Positions 23,336-35,065 are shown, numbered from the stretch's first letter. The stretch is DNA of 64,000 nt from Opeltia flavorubescens (GCA_000442125.1 KE546983.1:687581-751580); one strand, 5' to 3'. The notes: a model not told the origin generated them from the sequence alone. Made by a program: numbers and translations.

Positions 23336-25430
23336 GATTTTTGACTCGATGTTTTTGAGGTGCTTGTGGTGAAAAAAGCGATACGCAGGCTGGTTGATAT
23401 CTTGGGGGTTAACAGAGATATTCAGGCACGATTCAGCAGAGAGTCTCCGGTATTCTACATAGGTTCCCCTGGTATCGTTATACATGGTTGGAGATGATCG
23501 CAGACCTTGAGCTGATTACCTGTATTAGGCCCAGATAGTAGCTTTGAAGGAAAAAAGCGCAGCGACTGATCTGCTAGCTGAGCGGAGGCCCTACCGGAGG
23601 AGCATCTCGACTCTAGATCTTGGAAGCTGGGCAAGATCCTATTCTTCGTGGCGTATGAATCATTCGCAAGCAGTTCGGAAGCTTCCATTCCAATCCAAAG
23701 GAGGGATTCCCTCGAGGCATTTATCTGAAGCACATTTTTGCTCTGCGGTACCGTGGATAGAGGTGGCTACGTGTTCAACGGAATATATTGAGTGGTGCGA
23801 GATAAGATCCAGGCCAGACATCCATGACTATAGCTGGGAGGAGAATGCTACCGCCGGGAAGACTTTCTTTAGCCAAGCGACAAGGTCTTATGGTCTGAAA
23901 AACAATAGGAGGAAAGGAGAGATGAAGCATTCGAACGAGTGAAAACAAAATATCGAAGTCTATAAAAGCAAAAGCTATGTTGAAGGAAGTACAGAGGGAA
24001 CATTTAATTAAAAATCTCCACGTCGTTGTTTCACGCTCTCTAGATATAAACGAGAAGGAACGGTAAATATTTTTACGGAGCGAGTGAGAATAGGGGTGGC
24101 GGATGGCGCCGGCGTTGTTGTGTCCACCCCCTTGTATGAGTATGTTACACTAGTAATTGCTCTGTCCGAGTCAGGTAAAAACCCCGAAAGAGATTTCTCG
24201 TAGGGTTCGACACCGGGGTCGGGCCTGAGCTTTTTAATACCTTTTAATTGTTTAATTATAAAAATCAGATGGGTAAATTTTGCTATACTTGTTTTGCCAG
24301 TACCGGAAGCTTGACTGCGAATTTAGTACTCGCTTACCAGATTTATACTATAGCAGCTTATTGATTGTATACCGTTGCGAAGATAATATACTCTAAGCCG
24401 CCCTGGTATAAAGATATACAGGATGGTGGCAAGAGGGAATGCATTTCTAATCCCAAAATATTGACCTAGACTGGAACTGCGTGGACGTATTCTGTTATCA
24501 TTGCAGTTTGGTCAACTACCCGTGTTTTCAAAAGGTGAATTTCCTTGACCTGACAGTAGCAATGGAAAGGGACTATGGCATGCTATCAACACCGAAAGTG
24601 TGGTGATCTTGTATAGCTGGAGTGGTGATCTTGCCAAGCCGCGATACCGGGCTGTCCTGCTCGGGCCATTCCAATCATCATATCCCAATTATCGAGCCCT
24701 ATCTTAATCCAACTGCATGTCTCGAGCATCTTGTGTTGGTAGAGTCTACTAGATGTTATTCCAGCTGTCTATTGCACATTGACACTATCCATCAGTGATA
24801 AGTCTATATAAGCATTGGTTTAATTCATTATCTTCGTCCTCCGAAACATTACCTATACCCTCGTGCAATCCTTTCATCCCAATGCTCACCGAAAAAAGAG
24901 AAAGAAAGGAGGTTGTTTCGAGGTCGATTCGTTGTTTTTGATCAATGAGCTGCCAAAGCCCGGTAGCCTACCCGAAAAATCCAGAACTTGAATGCTGGCA
25001 GCTAAAGTCTGATAGTCGCTATTGCATTGCAAGACTAGTATATCATATTGATATCACCAGTAATACAGAGCCTTTTCCGGTCCGTCGCCCGCTCTAATAT
25101 CCTAGTATCAGTGCCTCTCATTTAAAGTGTGGGAGCGAGGAATATCGAGGCTTGTGTACTCTACTTTCAACGAATTGAGAGCAGCCAGTATCTGGGCCAC
25201 ACTGGTTTGGGCCATTAATCTGCATCTACGGGGCATACATGATCCCCTGGTTCGCAGTTCATGCATGGCATCAATGCATATTTTGGGCATGGCGGTCGTG
25301 CACCCTTAAAGTCGCCAACCTCTATATATTCGCCACAGATTGTGCAAGTGCCCGGCTTAAAATGACGACTTCGCATTTAAGCCGCCAGTTGCCGCCGATA
25401 GATCTTTGAACCAGGGTTAAAAGTGGTATT

Positions 25431-27076
25431 TTATAGGGTATTAGGGCACGATAAGATGGGATCCAAGACCGGGAGCCAACGAACCCATTTACTGCCAGTG
25501 CCTGCTGGGAGTACCCGGATATCCCCGAGTGCTTTATCGTCTCTGCACAGCCAGATAAGTGAATCCAAGCCACGAATCGACTGTTTCTTGACCTTCAGCT
25601 GGATAAGGATATCTCGCAAGACCTTTCCAATGTCACGAGCGCGTCCAGGCCAATCTTGGGTTCTTGCAGTATGAATCGTGCCCCATGACTGTACGCAGGA
25701 GCCTGTTCGGTGAAGTGGACTTGCCAGGAGCGGATCAATTCCTGTTGTAATTCCAGAGTTGCGAGTCCCAGATCCCGGATATTGACACCTCGCCAGTCCA
25801 CCGCGATGCCGGTTGTACGAATACCTTTCCCAAAAACCACAAGGTCTGGAGACCCATGCTGCTGATACTCAGGTCGCTGGTGGGCAAAGGGCGCACCGCA
25901 TCGGATGGCAGTCATTGTCTCATCCACCATCAGCATGATTCCTAGTTTCTTACACGCCTCCGTCGTCGCCATCCATTGAACCTCGGTCATCGGTTCCCCA
26001 TCCTGCGTCCGGACCATCTCGACGAGGAAGAGAGCGCAGCCTTGCCTTCTGGCAGCTCGAAGTTGGGAAAGAACACTTCGAGGGTCTATGGAAATTTGGA
26101 CTGGCCGAGGCCCGTTGGCGACGTTGAAGAAACTACAAATTGAGTGATGTGCTAACGGACCAAACCCTGCGCCGTAGACTTCATCAGCGACTGCCAGCTG
26201 GGCTATGTCTGTCGTGACCCGAGTGGAATCCTTGGAGTTGTATTGCCGGAGAAATTGAATGAGACTGGCTATGAGAGCCGGATTAAGAGCGTCACTGGCG
26301 TGACCATACAAGCTTACAGGATGAACACCGAAGAAGGCGTAAAACTCATCGCTATAGCTGTGAAGAACATCATGCAACTCGTAGCGGGCCAAGACCGGAT
26401 TCTTAAAGAAGGAGTGGCTGAGCCTTTCGATCTCCGGACTTGATTTTAGGACATTCTGACGGGTCATGAACATACCGTATCCATAGTGGAAATCGAGGTT
26501 GGGGTAGTCTTCGGGTCGAAGATCTCTGCGTAGCTTTTCGATGGGTGCTTTTTGCGACAGGACTTTTCCATGACGATCGCTATAGTGTTTGACGGTTGCA
26601 GCATCGGAGACGAGCGCTTTATCGCAGATCAAACAATTTCTATGAACTGGCTCCCCCGTGTCTGTCACCCCAAGGCAGCAGGCGCAGTGTTTGGCGAACT
26701 CCCCTTTATCGCGGCTGCTGAAAGATTCTATATTGACCAAGCATTGGGTACAATGTCTGAGACGATAGACGTTTGCTTCCGAATTAAAGTCCGCGTCCGG
26801 TGTAGAGGAATTGATGGTTGCTTGCACTACTCGGATAGGGTGGTCCAATGTAAGTATCTGCTTGTGGTTGCGTCTGTAATGATCATATCGTGCGCGATCA
26901 GATCTGAGGCTCTTACGGCAGCCGGGGNATATGCATCGGTCGTGGACGGGTTCCCCCTCTGGCGTTGAACCTAAGCAGCAAGGTACATGCTTCCCCAACG
27001 TTGAATCGTTGAGATCTTCCCCCGTTTGTTGACATTGCGGGCACTTATCATCCTGGGCTTTCTTTTCTCTACTCAT
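25431..27076 (-). pseudogene. tandem zinc-binding modules fused to class III aminotransferase-like domain; C-terminal frameshift
   Basis: ATG 27076 opens 493 codons ending at 25595. Residues 12-71 and 109-169 are two copies of one Cys/His module: CxxC, then H..CCLG...GEPVH..C, then Cys and an H-x4-H pair (residues 66 and 71, 164 and 169), so two metal-binding units are likely. Residues about 200-480 resemble a PLP fold-type I, class III aminotransferase: LFLVEMVRTQDGEP, LGIMLMVDETMT (Asp385 would contact the PLP ring) and SPDLVVFGKGIRTTG (Lys417 as Schiff-base lysine). The usual N-terminal substrate and PLP-phosphate region is short and poorly conserved. After about codon 478 the expected C-terminus (DIGKVLRDILIQLKVKKQS, then IRGLDSLIWLCRD) is one frame away and ends at 25431. 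A one-base indel near 25635 is therefore likely; it could be real or an assembly error. Codon 50 contains the N at 26928. Known class III enzymes do not carry such N-terminal modules; activity is unproven. Confidence 0.68.
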
Positions 27077-27837
27077 GGTGCCTCTACGAATGGTAGTGAT
27101 AACAAAGCTGCAGTGTAGAGAGAGTGTAGCGATAAGAAATTATCAAGGAGAACTATAATAGGTTCTACGATTTTTAAGTGAAGGATGTTTTATTGATGAA
27201 CGTGTCGTTCACTTAGAAACTTTTCTTCCTAATATCCATCCTCTAGAATTTGTGTTAAACGCAGGAGGTTTTTTATAATGATCTGTTCAATTTGGCATCA
27301 GAGTACTAAACATGGCTGAAAATTTGGAACAATGGATATCCCTTTTTGACTATGATATGACAGCAGCTTCTTCAGAAGTGGAAATGCACTGGGAACAATG
27401 ACTGATATAAAAGATGGACTGATGACTACAAGTGTTCCGAATAGACATTTATTTGAATCCATAACCTCCATTTCACGTTAGTAGATTTCTTGTCAAGAAC
27501 CTCTGACCATGTTGACTGTAGCTAGCTTAGGGCTAGGGCATTTATATACCTCCAATTAACCTTGAATGGAAGAACATCCAGCTCTAGCAATCCGCAGAAA
27601 TAGAATTCCGTAAGCTGTGCTCTGTTCGATTATCACCAAGAAGGCGAGAACTTGCTTCCTAGAGGTATATCATCTTCGAATGCGCTTGTGTTCCTCTAGA
27701 TGACTACATCTCTCATTCACTATAACCCGACCTTTACTCTGCATCACTCACCGGGTTCGTTCACTCTTGTACAACTATAGCCCTTATATCCGCGGCAAAG
27801 TAAAGAACGAAAACACCTCTCGCTCCACTATCACGAA
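27077..27837. other. intergenic, no gene seen
   Basis: This AT-leaning stretch lies upstream of the minus-strand aminotransferase-like gene and must include its promoter. No protein-like frame or repeat is seen. Confidence 0.45.
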
Positions 27838-28333
27838 GATGATATATATTCGGAAACCTCAGCTATCGAATACTATGACCTTGACCAGTTATTGACAGCT
27901 AGTCAAGATTTCAAGCGCCACAAGGTATTTTCTCCAAATCCTTGGGACAGCCTTTAATCAATTACTGACCGCCTACCAAATAGTCACAGAGTCTTCAATC
28001 ATTGGACCCATCTCGGCGTTCGAAGGCAAGGCACTCTTCATCAGTTGAACTGGACATTCATGAAGAAACCTTGGATCCACAATGCACACAATCGAAATTT
28101 TCTTCCACAGATCTAGAATGGAATCTGCAATCGACGTCGAACAATATCCGTATTGACTATTGGCTTCAGCACGGTACCTAGCCTAAGGAACCATTTCAAC
28201 AATCTGACGAAATGTCGGCATTATGGAGAGATATTGTAGCTGGATGACGATCTACAGCATCTGCCAATCTGAGTGAAACCTAAACCACCGAAATCATCTT
28301 TAGGGAGGGTAAAAATCCCAAGGCTGGTATGAC
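27838..28333 (+). pseudogene. N-terminal relic of a DUF7924-type fungal gene
   Basis: One plus-strand frame reads SQSLQSLDPSRRSKARHSSS, then LDIHEETLDPQCTQSKFSST, LEWNLQSTSNNIRIDYWLQHG, T, stop, PKEPFQQSDEMSALWRDIV. The IDYWLQHGT-W-PKE pattern is typical, in my recollection, of the N-terminal part of fungal DUF7924 proteins, which have a Trp before PKE. Here that codon is TAG (28179-28181). A TGA follows at about 28243, and no central domain is recognisable downstream. This is probably a dead, partly deleted relative of the DUF7924 gene at 33173. Confidence 0.35.
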
Positions 28334-31300
28334 GTGAAGGAGACGAGAGTGTTCGGGACGTACAGCTGTAAAGTGCTTGTACCCGTCTTTTACGTCAAAA
28401 CCAATTCCTCTACCGTCTCACTAATGGGGGAGCAAGAAGACTTTATCGCCTTCCTTCACGAGGCCGGTTCTAACCGAGTGTCATACTGCAACGATAAGCT
28501 CAACCAACGCTGGTGATTCTGTCAGCAGCCTACCTCGGCATGAGAGGGAAAGCCAGCAGGTCTTGGAGCTGGAATGCAATCTTCCCAGAGACTGACGACT
28601 CCTGCTTGCATAATGGAATAACGGTGACAGCTTATAAGCAACATACCAAGAATCCAACAAATTTTCTTCAATCTTTGCTAGGTATCTCATTAGTCGACTG
28701 GTTGATCATAGTGCAATCGTACCATTGTACTTTGGAAAGCCCAATCAGGCTTTTCTTACGATGTTAGGTATCATCAAGGTAGGCGATGCATCGATTCTCA
28801 TAGACTTGCGCCAGCTACATAACGCATGAAATCATACCTCGATCGATCAAGCTCGACGTGATTACCACTTCGGCAGACGAGAAGAAGCTTTGGAGCAGCC
28901 TCAGTAACACATCAACAATCGTACTACGATAGATCACTTAGAGAGATCGCCAGCTCCATTATTCCTAAGGCTATCATACCACGAGTCCACTCCTAGGATC
29001 GGCTGTATCTGATCATTGTTGAATGTGAATAGCGCCTTACACAGCTGAAAATCGGCCCCTACCTCAACCTCCAATACAGGACTGTACGACTTGGTTTCTG
29101 GCGCTTTTTATTCTGGTTTGCACGTTCACTATTGGCAGATTTTTCTGCATATTCTCCGAATGAGCATGCAGCGACAATCCAAGTATTTCTATCGAACGAT
29201 TCAACCCAACCACCCTCAATCCTCGTCCTCTTTTCTCAACTTCTTCATGGCTGCTTTACTGAGCATCCCAGATAACTAGCGCAAGGTTGCGCTTGCTGGT
29301 GGAGACCCTTGGTCTGGAGGGCAATACCCACCATCAAAGCTTCTCAATCCGGCGCAGCCGCACTTCGAGTTCAATGTACCAGCCGGATCTCCCAGAATGG
29401 CTTCCTCGCCTGGCACTTCAACATAGGTGGCGTCGCTGTATCCGAAGAGGATATCGCCTGTGAACCGAAAATCCTTTGCTTGCTGTGTAACCTCTGAAGG
29501 GACCTGTTGGAAGGAATGCCAAAGGTGAGAGCAAGCGAGCGAGAACTAACAGCTGGAGATGTGAGCCGAGTTTGGGAATGGATCGGGAGCCTTTTGGTGG
29601 AAAGTGCGCTGCAGTTCACCTCCACCCACTGCACCTTCAGTGCGGCGCACCAGTGCCATTACGCGTATGGTTCCTGTATTCGCGGTTTCTGTACATGATT
29701 TGCGAGCTGATGGTAAAGATGTTGGAGCTGTCTGGTACGCGTGCGCAGCAACCCTTGTCAAAGCGAGCCTGGTGGAGTCGAAGTCTTCAGCTGCTTTGTG
29801 ATATTTGCATGTACTCTCTCGGTCTGAGGAGGCCCGAGTAGTGGCAGATGTCAGTATCTAATAAGACGAGGGATTCAGGCGAAGATTACTTGCGAGCGAG
29901 ATCGCACATGTAAGGCTAACGCTGAGTGCATCAAAAATATAGAGAGAGATCTCACCGATAACATCAATGGCGGAGAAACGGCCGATCCCGTTCATTCAGA
30001 TGAATTTCGTCCCACTGCAAGTGTTAGTCGTGATATGAAGGAGTAAAGAGTCCGAATGATAGTAGCTGTTACGGTATGTAAGCATTTCTGTGGCGTAGTA
30101 CATTTCTTAAAGAATCATCGAAGACCATCTTGTGAGTGTGGTCTCAATAGCTCCGTCGAAACATGAAGTCCGCAAGACTGGGGGCAGCTGCTCCACGCTA
30201 GGACTGAATCTGACTGTCACGTGCGTTCTTAGCCGGCGGTCTTCCGACAATCAACTTCACCAGCGCACGCACTTTCCCAAGGCCCGAACTTGAAGGCGAA
30301 GACATTCAATCCATCGCGAACTCGTCTATAAAGTCCTCTTTATTGGATTACTTGAAGGTGAGAAAGCAATAGTGCCCTCTACTTCTTACCCTGCTCTCAG
30401 ACTCCAGGGGTCTCAATCACCGCTGACCATAACATCTGGAAGAAAACAGCCGGGCTTGACATCGACATCGGCGCTTGCACCAACCAAATATCCACCTCAC
30501 CGTCATTCACTGGCTACTCTTGCACGAGTCCCTCCCTCGCTGCTCTGCACGCTCTCGGATTCCTGCCCTTGACGGCAAGCGACGCGAACTCTCCGCACTT
30601 GCATACATTCACCAGCACCAGCACCAACGAGACCTTCCTTCCTCGACCGACACATTGATCACCACAGCTAGCACCTCAACTCCCGGCCCATCCCCTAAAC
30701 CTTCGACCGCCTCTCCCTTACCGCGCTACAATCACAGAAGTCCAATCCCACCTGTTGCGAGCGAGCGCTACAACGACCCCCAGGGGTTCTGCATGCAAGG
30801 AGATTATACGGCCTTGTGAACGAGAATGGGAGCATAAGAGGTGCGAAGGACGAAGGCCCAGGGAAAGGAGTGGGGACTTGAAAAGGGCGCGAGGCAGAGC
30901 AAGTATGCAGACCCTTGGAGCTATCAAGGCGCGAGCATTCAAGCAAGAGGAGGAATTCACGGTTGACGTACCACAGGACGTGGTAGATAGGAATTCCATG
31001 GCGACAAGGCAGATGTGCGCTTCCAGGCCCAGGTGGTGCCCAAGCCGACCTTTGGAGGGCCTAAGGGTTAGAGGCACAGGAGAACTCCTTGATGCTTCGT
31101 CACTTACAAGTTATAACCCGGTCCAGGCGTAGATCTCCTCACCATTTACGAATCACTCTCCTCCCCTTGAACAAGACATGCCGAAAGTTCCACGGCACCT
31201 CCACCTTCAACCACTGAATGTGGATCATCCTCCTCCACCTCCTCCACCTTCTCTTCCTCAACTACCTACCCCTCAACCAGCTCCCTCACGACTTGAGAGG

Positions 31301-31371
31301 TTCTAGAGATACAATGCAACCTAACCATCACCTCCTTTCACTTGGTCATCTCCCTGTCATTCAGCATGAGG
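28334..31371. other. no certain gene; several short protein-like frames
   Basis: Frames at 28334-28516 (+), about 29570-29280 (-, with FTGDILFGYSDATYVEVPGE) and 30755-31132 (+, with KARAFKQEEEFTVDVPQDVV) look mildly protein-like. They lack starts, domain matches or clean splice sites. The 30.4-30.8 kb part is Ser/Pro/His-biased low complexity. Relics of genes are possible. Confidence 0.35.
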
Positions 31372-31785
31372 TCAACGTCGAATGCCAATGTCCACAACCC
31401 CCACTGCGTGCGCCAGCGCACCTCTTTTCCGACCGCCTGTCTCCTTCCCTTTCGCCGAAGGATCAGCACCAGCATCACCAGCGGCTCCAGCAGTACCGCT
31501 GCTCTCAGCGCGACTTCGTGCTTTCTTAGCCGGGGGTTCCTCCCTACTGGCGGCCTCCACATCTTGATCCGACTTCTCTCCTTCGGCCTCGCGGTTTTGG
31601 CTGGCGATTGGTAGCTTTTCCTCGGCGGCGGGTTGGTTTCTTGTTGCGGGGTTCTTCTTGGGTGCAGGACTTTTGGTCTTTTTGATTCAGTCATCGTTGG
31701 ATCCGGGGAGGGCATCCAGCTCCTCGAGCCCACTATTCACCAAAAGACCCTCGTGGCCGTCGATGGTGAGCGCTCTGGAAATCAT
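31372..31785 (-). pseudogene. basic Ala/Lys-rich protein gene with one internal stop
   Basis: From ATG 31785 the frame reads MISRALTIDGHEGLLVNSGL, EELDALPGSNDD, then a TGA at 31687-31689. The same frame stays open for 104 more codons as a low-complexity tail rich in Lys, Ala, Glu and Gly with a KKTKSPAPKK-type basic patch, ending IGIRR. The uninterrupted continuation suggests a single nonsense change (Arg CGA would be one step away) rather than chance. The tail looks nuclear and disordered. A longer 5' part may exist at 31.8-32.0 kb. Confidence 0.33.
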
Positions 31786-33172
31786 GCAGGAAGGCTATCC
31801 AGGTACTGACTGTCGTGGATGAAGTCTTCTGTGGTCGGAGCACATCGGGGTAGTTGTACATCATCTGGCGGCAGTCAAATGAACCTCCCTGCAGTTCGAG
31901 AAGAGCTGAGAGTTCGTTCGAGTCGTACATCCTAACCTGACCTGATAGCAATGAATGCGCGGGATCACTCGTCCGAGCTGCGATACTGAATGCGACAGCG
32001 ACTCGCTTCTTGCACCTGTTACGCGCATACCAATGCTCAAACCTCAAGAAAGGGAATTGGATGTAGTCTTAGCAATATCATGTGGCTTTTTAAGGATGTG
32101 CAGGGAAATCTCTCACTAGCAATGGATTGCGCAGACGAAAGCTGGAACGGGAGTCACGCCCATCTTTCAAGCGCTCAGACCTGGCTGATGGACATTTCGA
32201 CCACAGCCATCCACCGGTATCACTCGTCCGATTCTATCATAGCCCCGACGGCGCTGAGTTATAGTTCACGCCCAGCTTCGACGTCCGGTGTTGAGACCTA
32301 GCGATGGACGCCACCGAGTAAGGGTGGCCGAATTTTATAAAGTATGCCAACTCTGGCAGTTCTATCGCGAAAGGTATTGATGGAAAAGATGAGGACTACC
32401 TACTATAGGCGATGGCTATTGACTTGTAGGCGCTTGGTTTGACTGGATGGCAGGGGAGGTGGAGCATGCAGCTTTGGCATTCAAGGCCAAAGTGTAGCAT
32501 GTGAAAGCTGCAATGGCGACGGGAAAGGCTGCCGAGAAAGGGAACTTGGCTCTCAATGGATTCGTCGCCGGGCGACCAAGAACAGGTGTCATGCGCCGCA
32601 GCAGGAGGCGAACAGCAGGAATGATGGGGCAGGTAGGCAATGGTTGGATGGTAGTCAGCTACTGCAGAAGCTGGCAGGAACACTCGTGTTCAGCACGGCG
32701 CATTGACAGTGGTCATTCTATCAATGTTTGCGAAGGTAATTGCGAACTTTTACTCTACATCGATGCTACAGTATGTTGGTGGAATCTTATTTCTAAGGTG
32801 TGCTTAATGATACCCTCTGAGTCTTGATGGACGGCATTTCCTAAGATCATCATCCTCCACCGGTACATACCATCCCATTCACCTGTCCATCAAATACCAA
32901 TGGCCGAAGGCGTACAAGTATCGTGTAATCGTGTGCAAGAGCCAGGCCATGAAAGATCCCTCTCCTTACCACAGCAGAGAGTGCGCGATGTACAAAAAGG
33001 GTTAGCCTCTTTATCGTCGATAAGATAAGCTCTGGCTCCATCGAGTGAGATGATGGATCCGAAAAGTAATCAAATCATTCACTCTGTCCTGGCCCAATTA
33101 CCCCACCATCAATCTCTCTGCTTGCAATCTCCCCAATTTCTTCATTAACCTTGATGCTATCCTTTGCAAGTC
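31786..33172. other. no certain gene; promoter side of DUF7924 gene
   Basis: A minus frame at 32047-31733 (including MYDSNELSALLELQGGSFDC and QMMYNYPDVLRPQKTSS) has no ATG at its outer end and may be an exon of the gene to its left. The stretch 32.1-33.1 kb shows only short frames. The last 300 bases should contain the promoter of the plus-strand gene at 33173. Confidence 0.35.
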
Positions 33173-34766
33173 ATGCCTGTGAAAACTCAGGTTGAGGATA
33201 CAATACTCAGCGTTCAGCCTGTTCCTACGAATGACACGCTTGATCATCAGCAGAAGCAAGTAATTCATGAAGCCTCCCTAAGTGAGTCTGCGAACTTTGA
33301 GCCAGACACCATTCAGCAAGAGCAATCAGAATCCAGCTCTTCTAGGCCAGGCTATCAGATTGAGATCAGCAACACCCTCGAGGAACCGTCGGTGAGTTCA
33401 ATGACACTCCGCCATTCGCCAAAGCAACCTGACTTCTGATGCCTACAGAATCCGTTCTCACCTTACTCTTTCATCCATCTAGCCCAACCAGCTGCTCCTG
33501 GTGTCGAGGAAGCTTTTCCCTTGCCCTCAACGCCTTCATCGATCAGCCCAGTTTTACCTTTGACCACTCAAAATCTTCACGCATTCGCCCGAGAGAGCGA
33601 AGAAACATCATCAATGGCTACACCCACTAAGAAATCCTCAACCACCACCAGCAAGATCTCGGCCCACATCGAAGAAGTTCGCCAAATTCTTCGCCTCAAC
33701 AACATGCCGGTAGAGGCTAAGGGTGTCTTGGACAAGTACCCAGAGATCATGCAAAAAGCGCAGGAATTGCTTGAAAATCCTCGCCAGTCTCCAACACTCG
33801 CTGGGACACGTCTATCCAAAGTTCAGAATATGCGCCAAAAATATGCTACCCGTAATGAAACTACCTTCACGAAGAAATTCTTTGGAGTCTTTCACCCGGA
33901 GGCCCGGACTATCCAAAAGGATCGAAATGATTTGATGCTTCCAATTGAATATGAAACCAGAGATTGGGAGGACGATGGATTGGATGAGAATGATGATAAA
34001 CTCATGCGAGAAGACGCAGTTCCTAAGATGACGAACCTCAGCGACGCGCAGAAGGGTATCCTTGACGCATTGCCCCGGATCTCCCAGCCTAAGCCGGACC
34101 TCCTCTACGGTGGGCACTTTCATCATGGTGGTTCTTAGTTTCTTGCTGACCTGTGCAGGATATGATACGGACAGCTTCACTCCTGTCGAAGACTCCGTCA
34201 ACGCATTGTACAAGGACATCACCTCGGTCTCGGAAGGCATTACACACCCATTCTTTGATGTTGAAGTCAAGACCTCCGGGAGCCCAGAAGAAGCCATCGA
34301 CACCGCCTGTACAGGAGGCGCCTCCTTAGTCCAAGGACATCGCAGACTCCAGCATCTCGCCGCTTCTCCCTCAGCTCAAGGCACAGTCAATACCACACCG
34401 TACGCAGACATAACCACGATCGCATACTCTATGGTCTTGACCCCACACTTCGCCACCATCTACGTCCATTGGGCCGAAGTGAGCGGCAACAATGTCGTCT
34501 ATCACATGCATACCGCGGGTTCCTACGCCATTGCTGTGGACAGGTATCTTAAGGATTGTCGGGTCGCTGTCAATAACATACTGGACTAGGGTCTGGGAGA
34601 TCGACGTAAGATTATCAACGAGGCGCTGAACAAGATCTGGAAGCGTCATGATGAGGACTCTAAGAAGAAGGGGAAGGGCAAGAGCACTGGTGCAGCGGGT
34701 GGTGGTGAAGGTCAGCCATCGGCGAGCAAGAAGCAGCGAATGGATGAGGCTGAGGCGGAAGAATAG
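33173..34766 (+). pseudogene. DUF7924 family protein, three exons, single in-frame amber codon
   Basis: Exons are 33173-33391, 33449-34109 and 34159-34766; all phases agree and give 496 codons. Intron 1 (57 nt) has GTGAGT and CTACAG; intron 2 (49 nt) has GTGGGC, CTGAC and GTGCAG. The centre holds a helical region (ISAHIEEVRQILRLNNMPVE), and residues from about 292 form the conserved domain: LLYGYDTDSFTPVEDSVNAL, ITSVSEGITHPFFDVEVKTS, GSPEEAIDTACTGGASLVQG, YVHWAE and VAVNNILD. Family members usually continue with Trp-Gly-Leu. Here the codon is TAG (34587-34589), followed in frame by GLGDRRKIINEALNKIWK and a Lys-rich nuclear-type tail to TAG 34766. Function is unknown; the PFFDVEVK stretch resembles a PD-(D/E)XK core strand, so a nuclease-like fold is possible (inference). 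It is either a young pseudogene or a version truncated by about 60 residues. Confidence 0.75.
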
Positions 34767-34959
34767 AGGTTGTTGTAATTAAAGAAGGGGATGGCTGTCT
34801 TAGTTCATCGGCTTGCTGGTAGCATGGATATGAGATTGGTCTGAGAGCCGCTGGTTATGCCTTATCAAGCAGTATAAAGATACTGCACTCAAGCTCATCC
34901 TCCCCCAAGGCTTCGCAATCTTTCTCACGACTTACTGGTATCATCGCACCAGTGATCAT

Positions 34960-35065
34960 TGTCCCATCGCCTATCCCCTCGATTGCCTATTCCCTCCATC
35001 GCTTGTTCCCCTCCATCGCTTGTCCACTCCATCCCCTTTCCTCTCCATCGCTAACCCTCCCTTCC
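34960..35065 (+). repeat. degenerate CT-rich minisatellite (CCATCGCTTG-type unit)
   Basis: Units of about 16-20 bp built on TCCATCGC(TT)G recur several times with variation, on a strand that is almost purine-free apart from the ATCG core. It lies in the 3' flank of the DUF7924 gene. No coding role is seen. Confidence 0.55.

Larger units (their letters stand above)
15241..25430. other. gene-poor TA-rich block, second part, with coding scars
   Basis: The composition alternates between TA-rich stretches and more balanced islands at about 16.0-17.9, 22.4-23.9 and 24.5-25.4 kb. The islands contain short frames but no complete gene. Examples are minus-strand frames at 22600-22887 and 23455-23733, neither matching a family I recognise. 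Variant palindrome cores occur at 21142-21153 and an exact one at 23324. A nested hairpin lies at 24181-24219. I could identify no rRNA, tRNA or intact transposon protein. Confidence 0.45.

Noticed and set aside
24195-24225. GGGTTCGACACC resembling a T-arm
   Set aside because: The stem does not pair as a T-arm and no tRNA body lies upstream; kept only as a hairpin observation.
31218-31529. plus-strand His/Leu/Pro-rich frame
   Set aside because: Mostly low-complexity CT repeat translation, opposite the Lys/Ala-rich minus-strand frame that looks more like protein.
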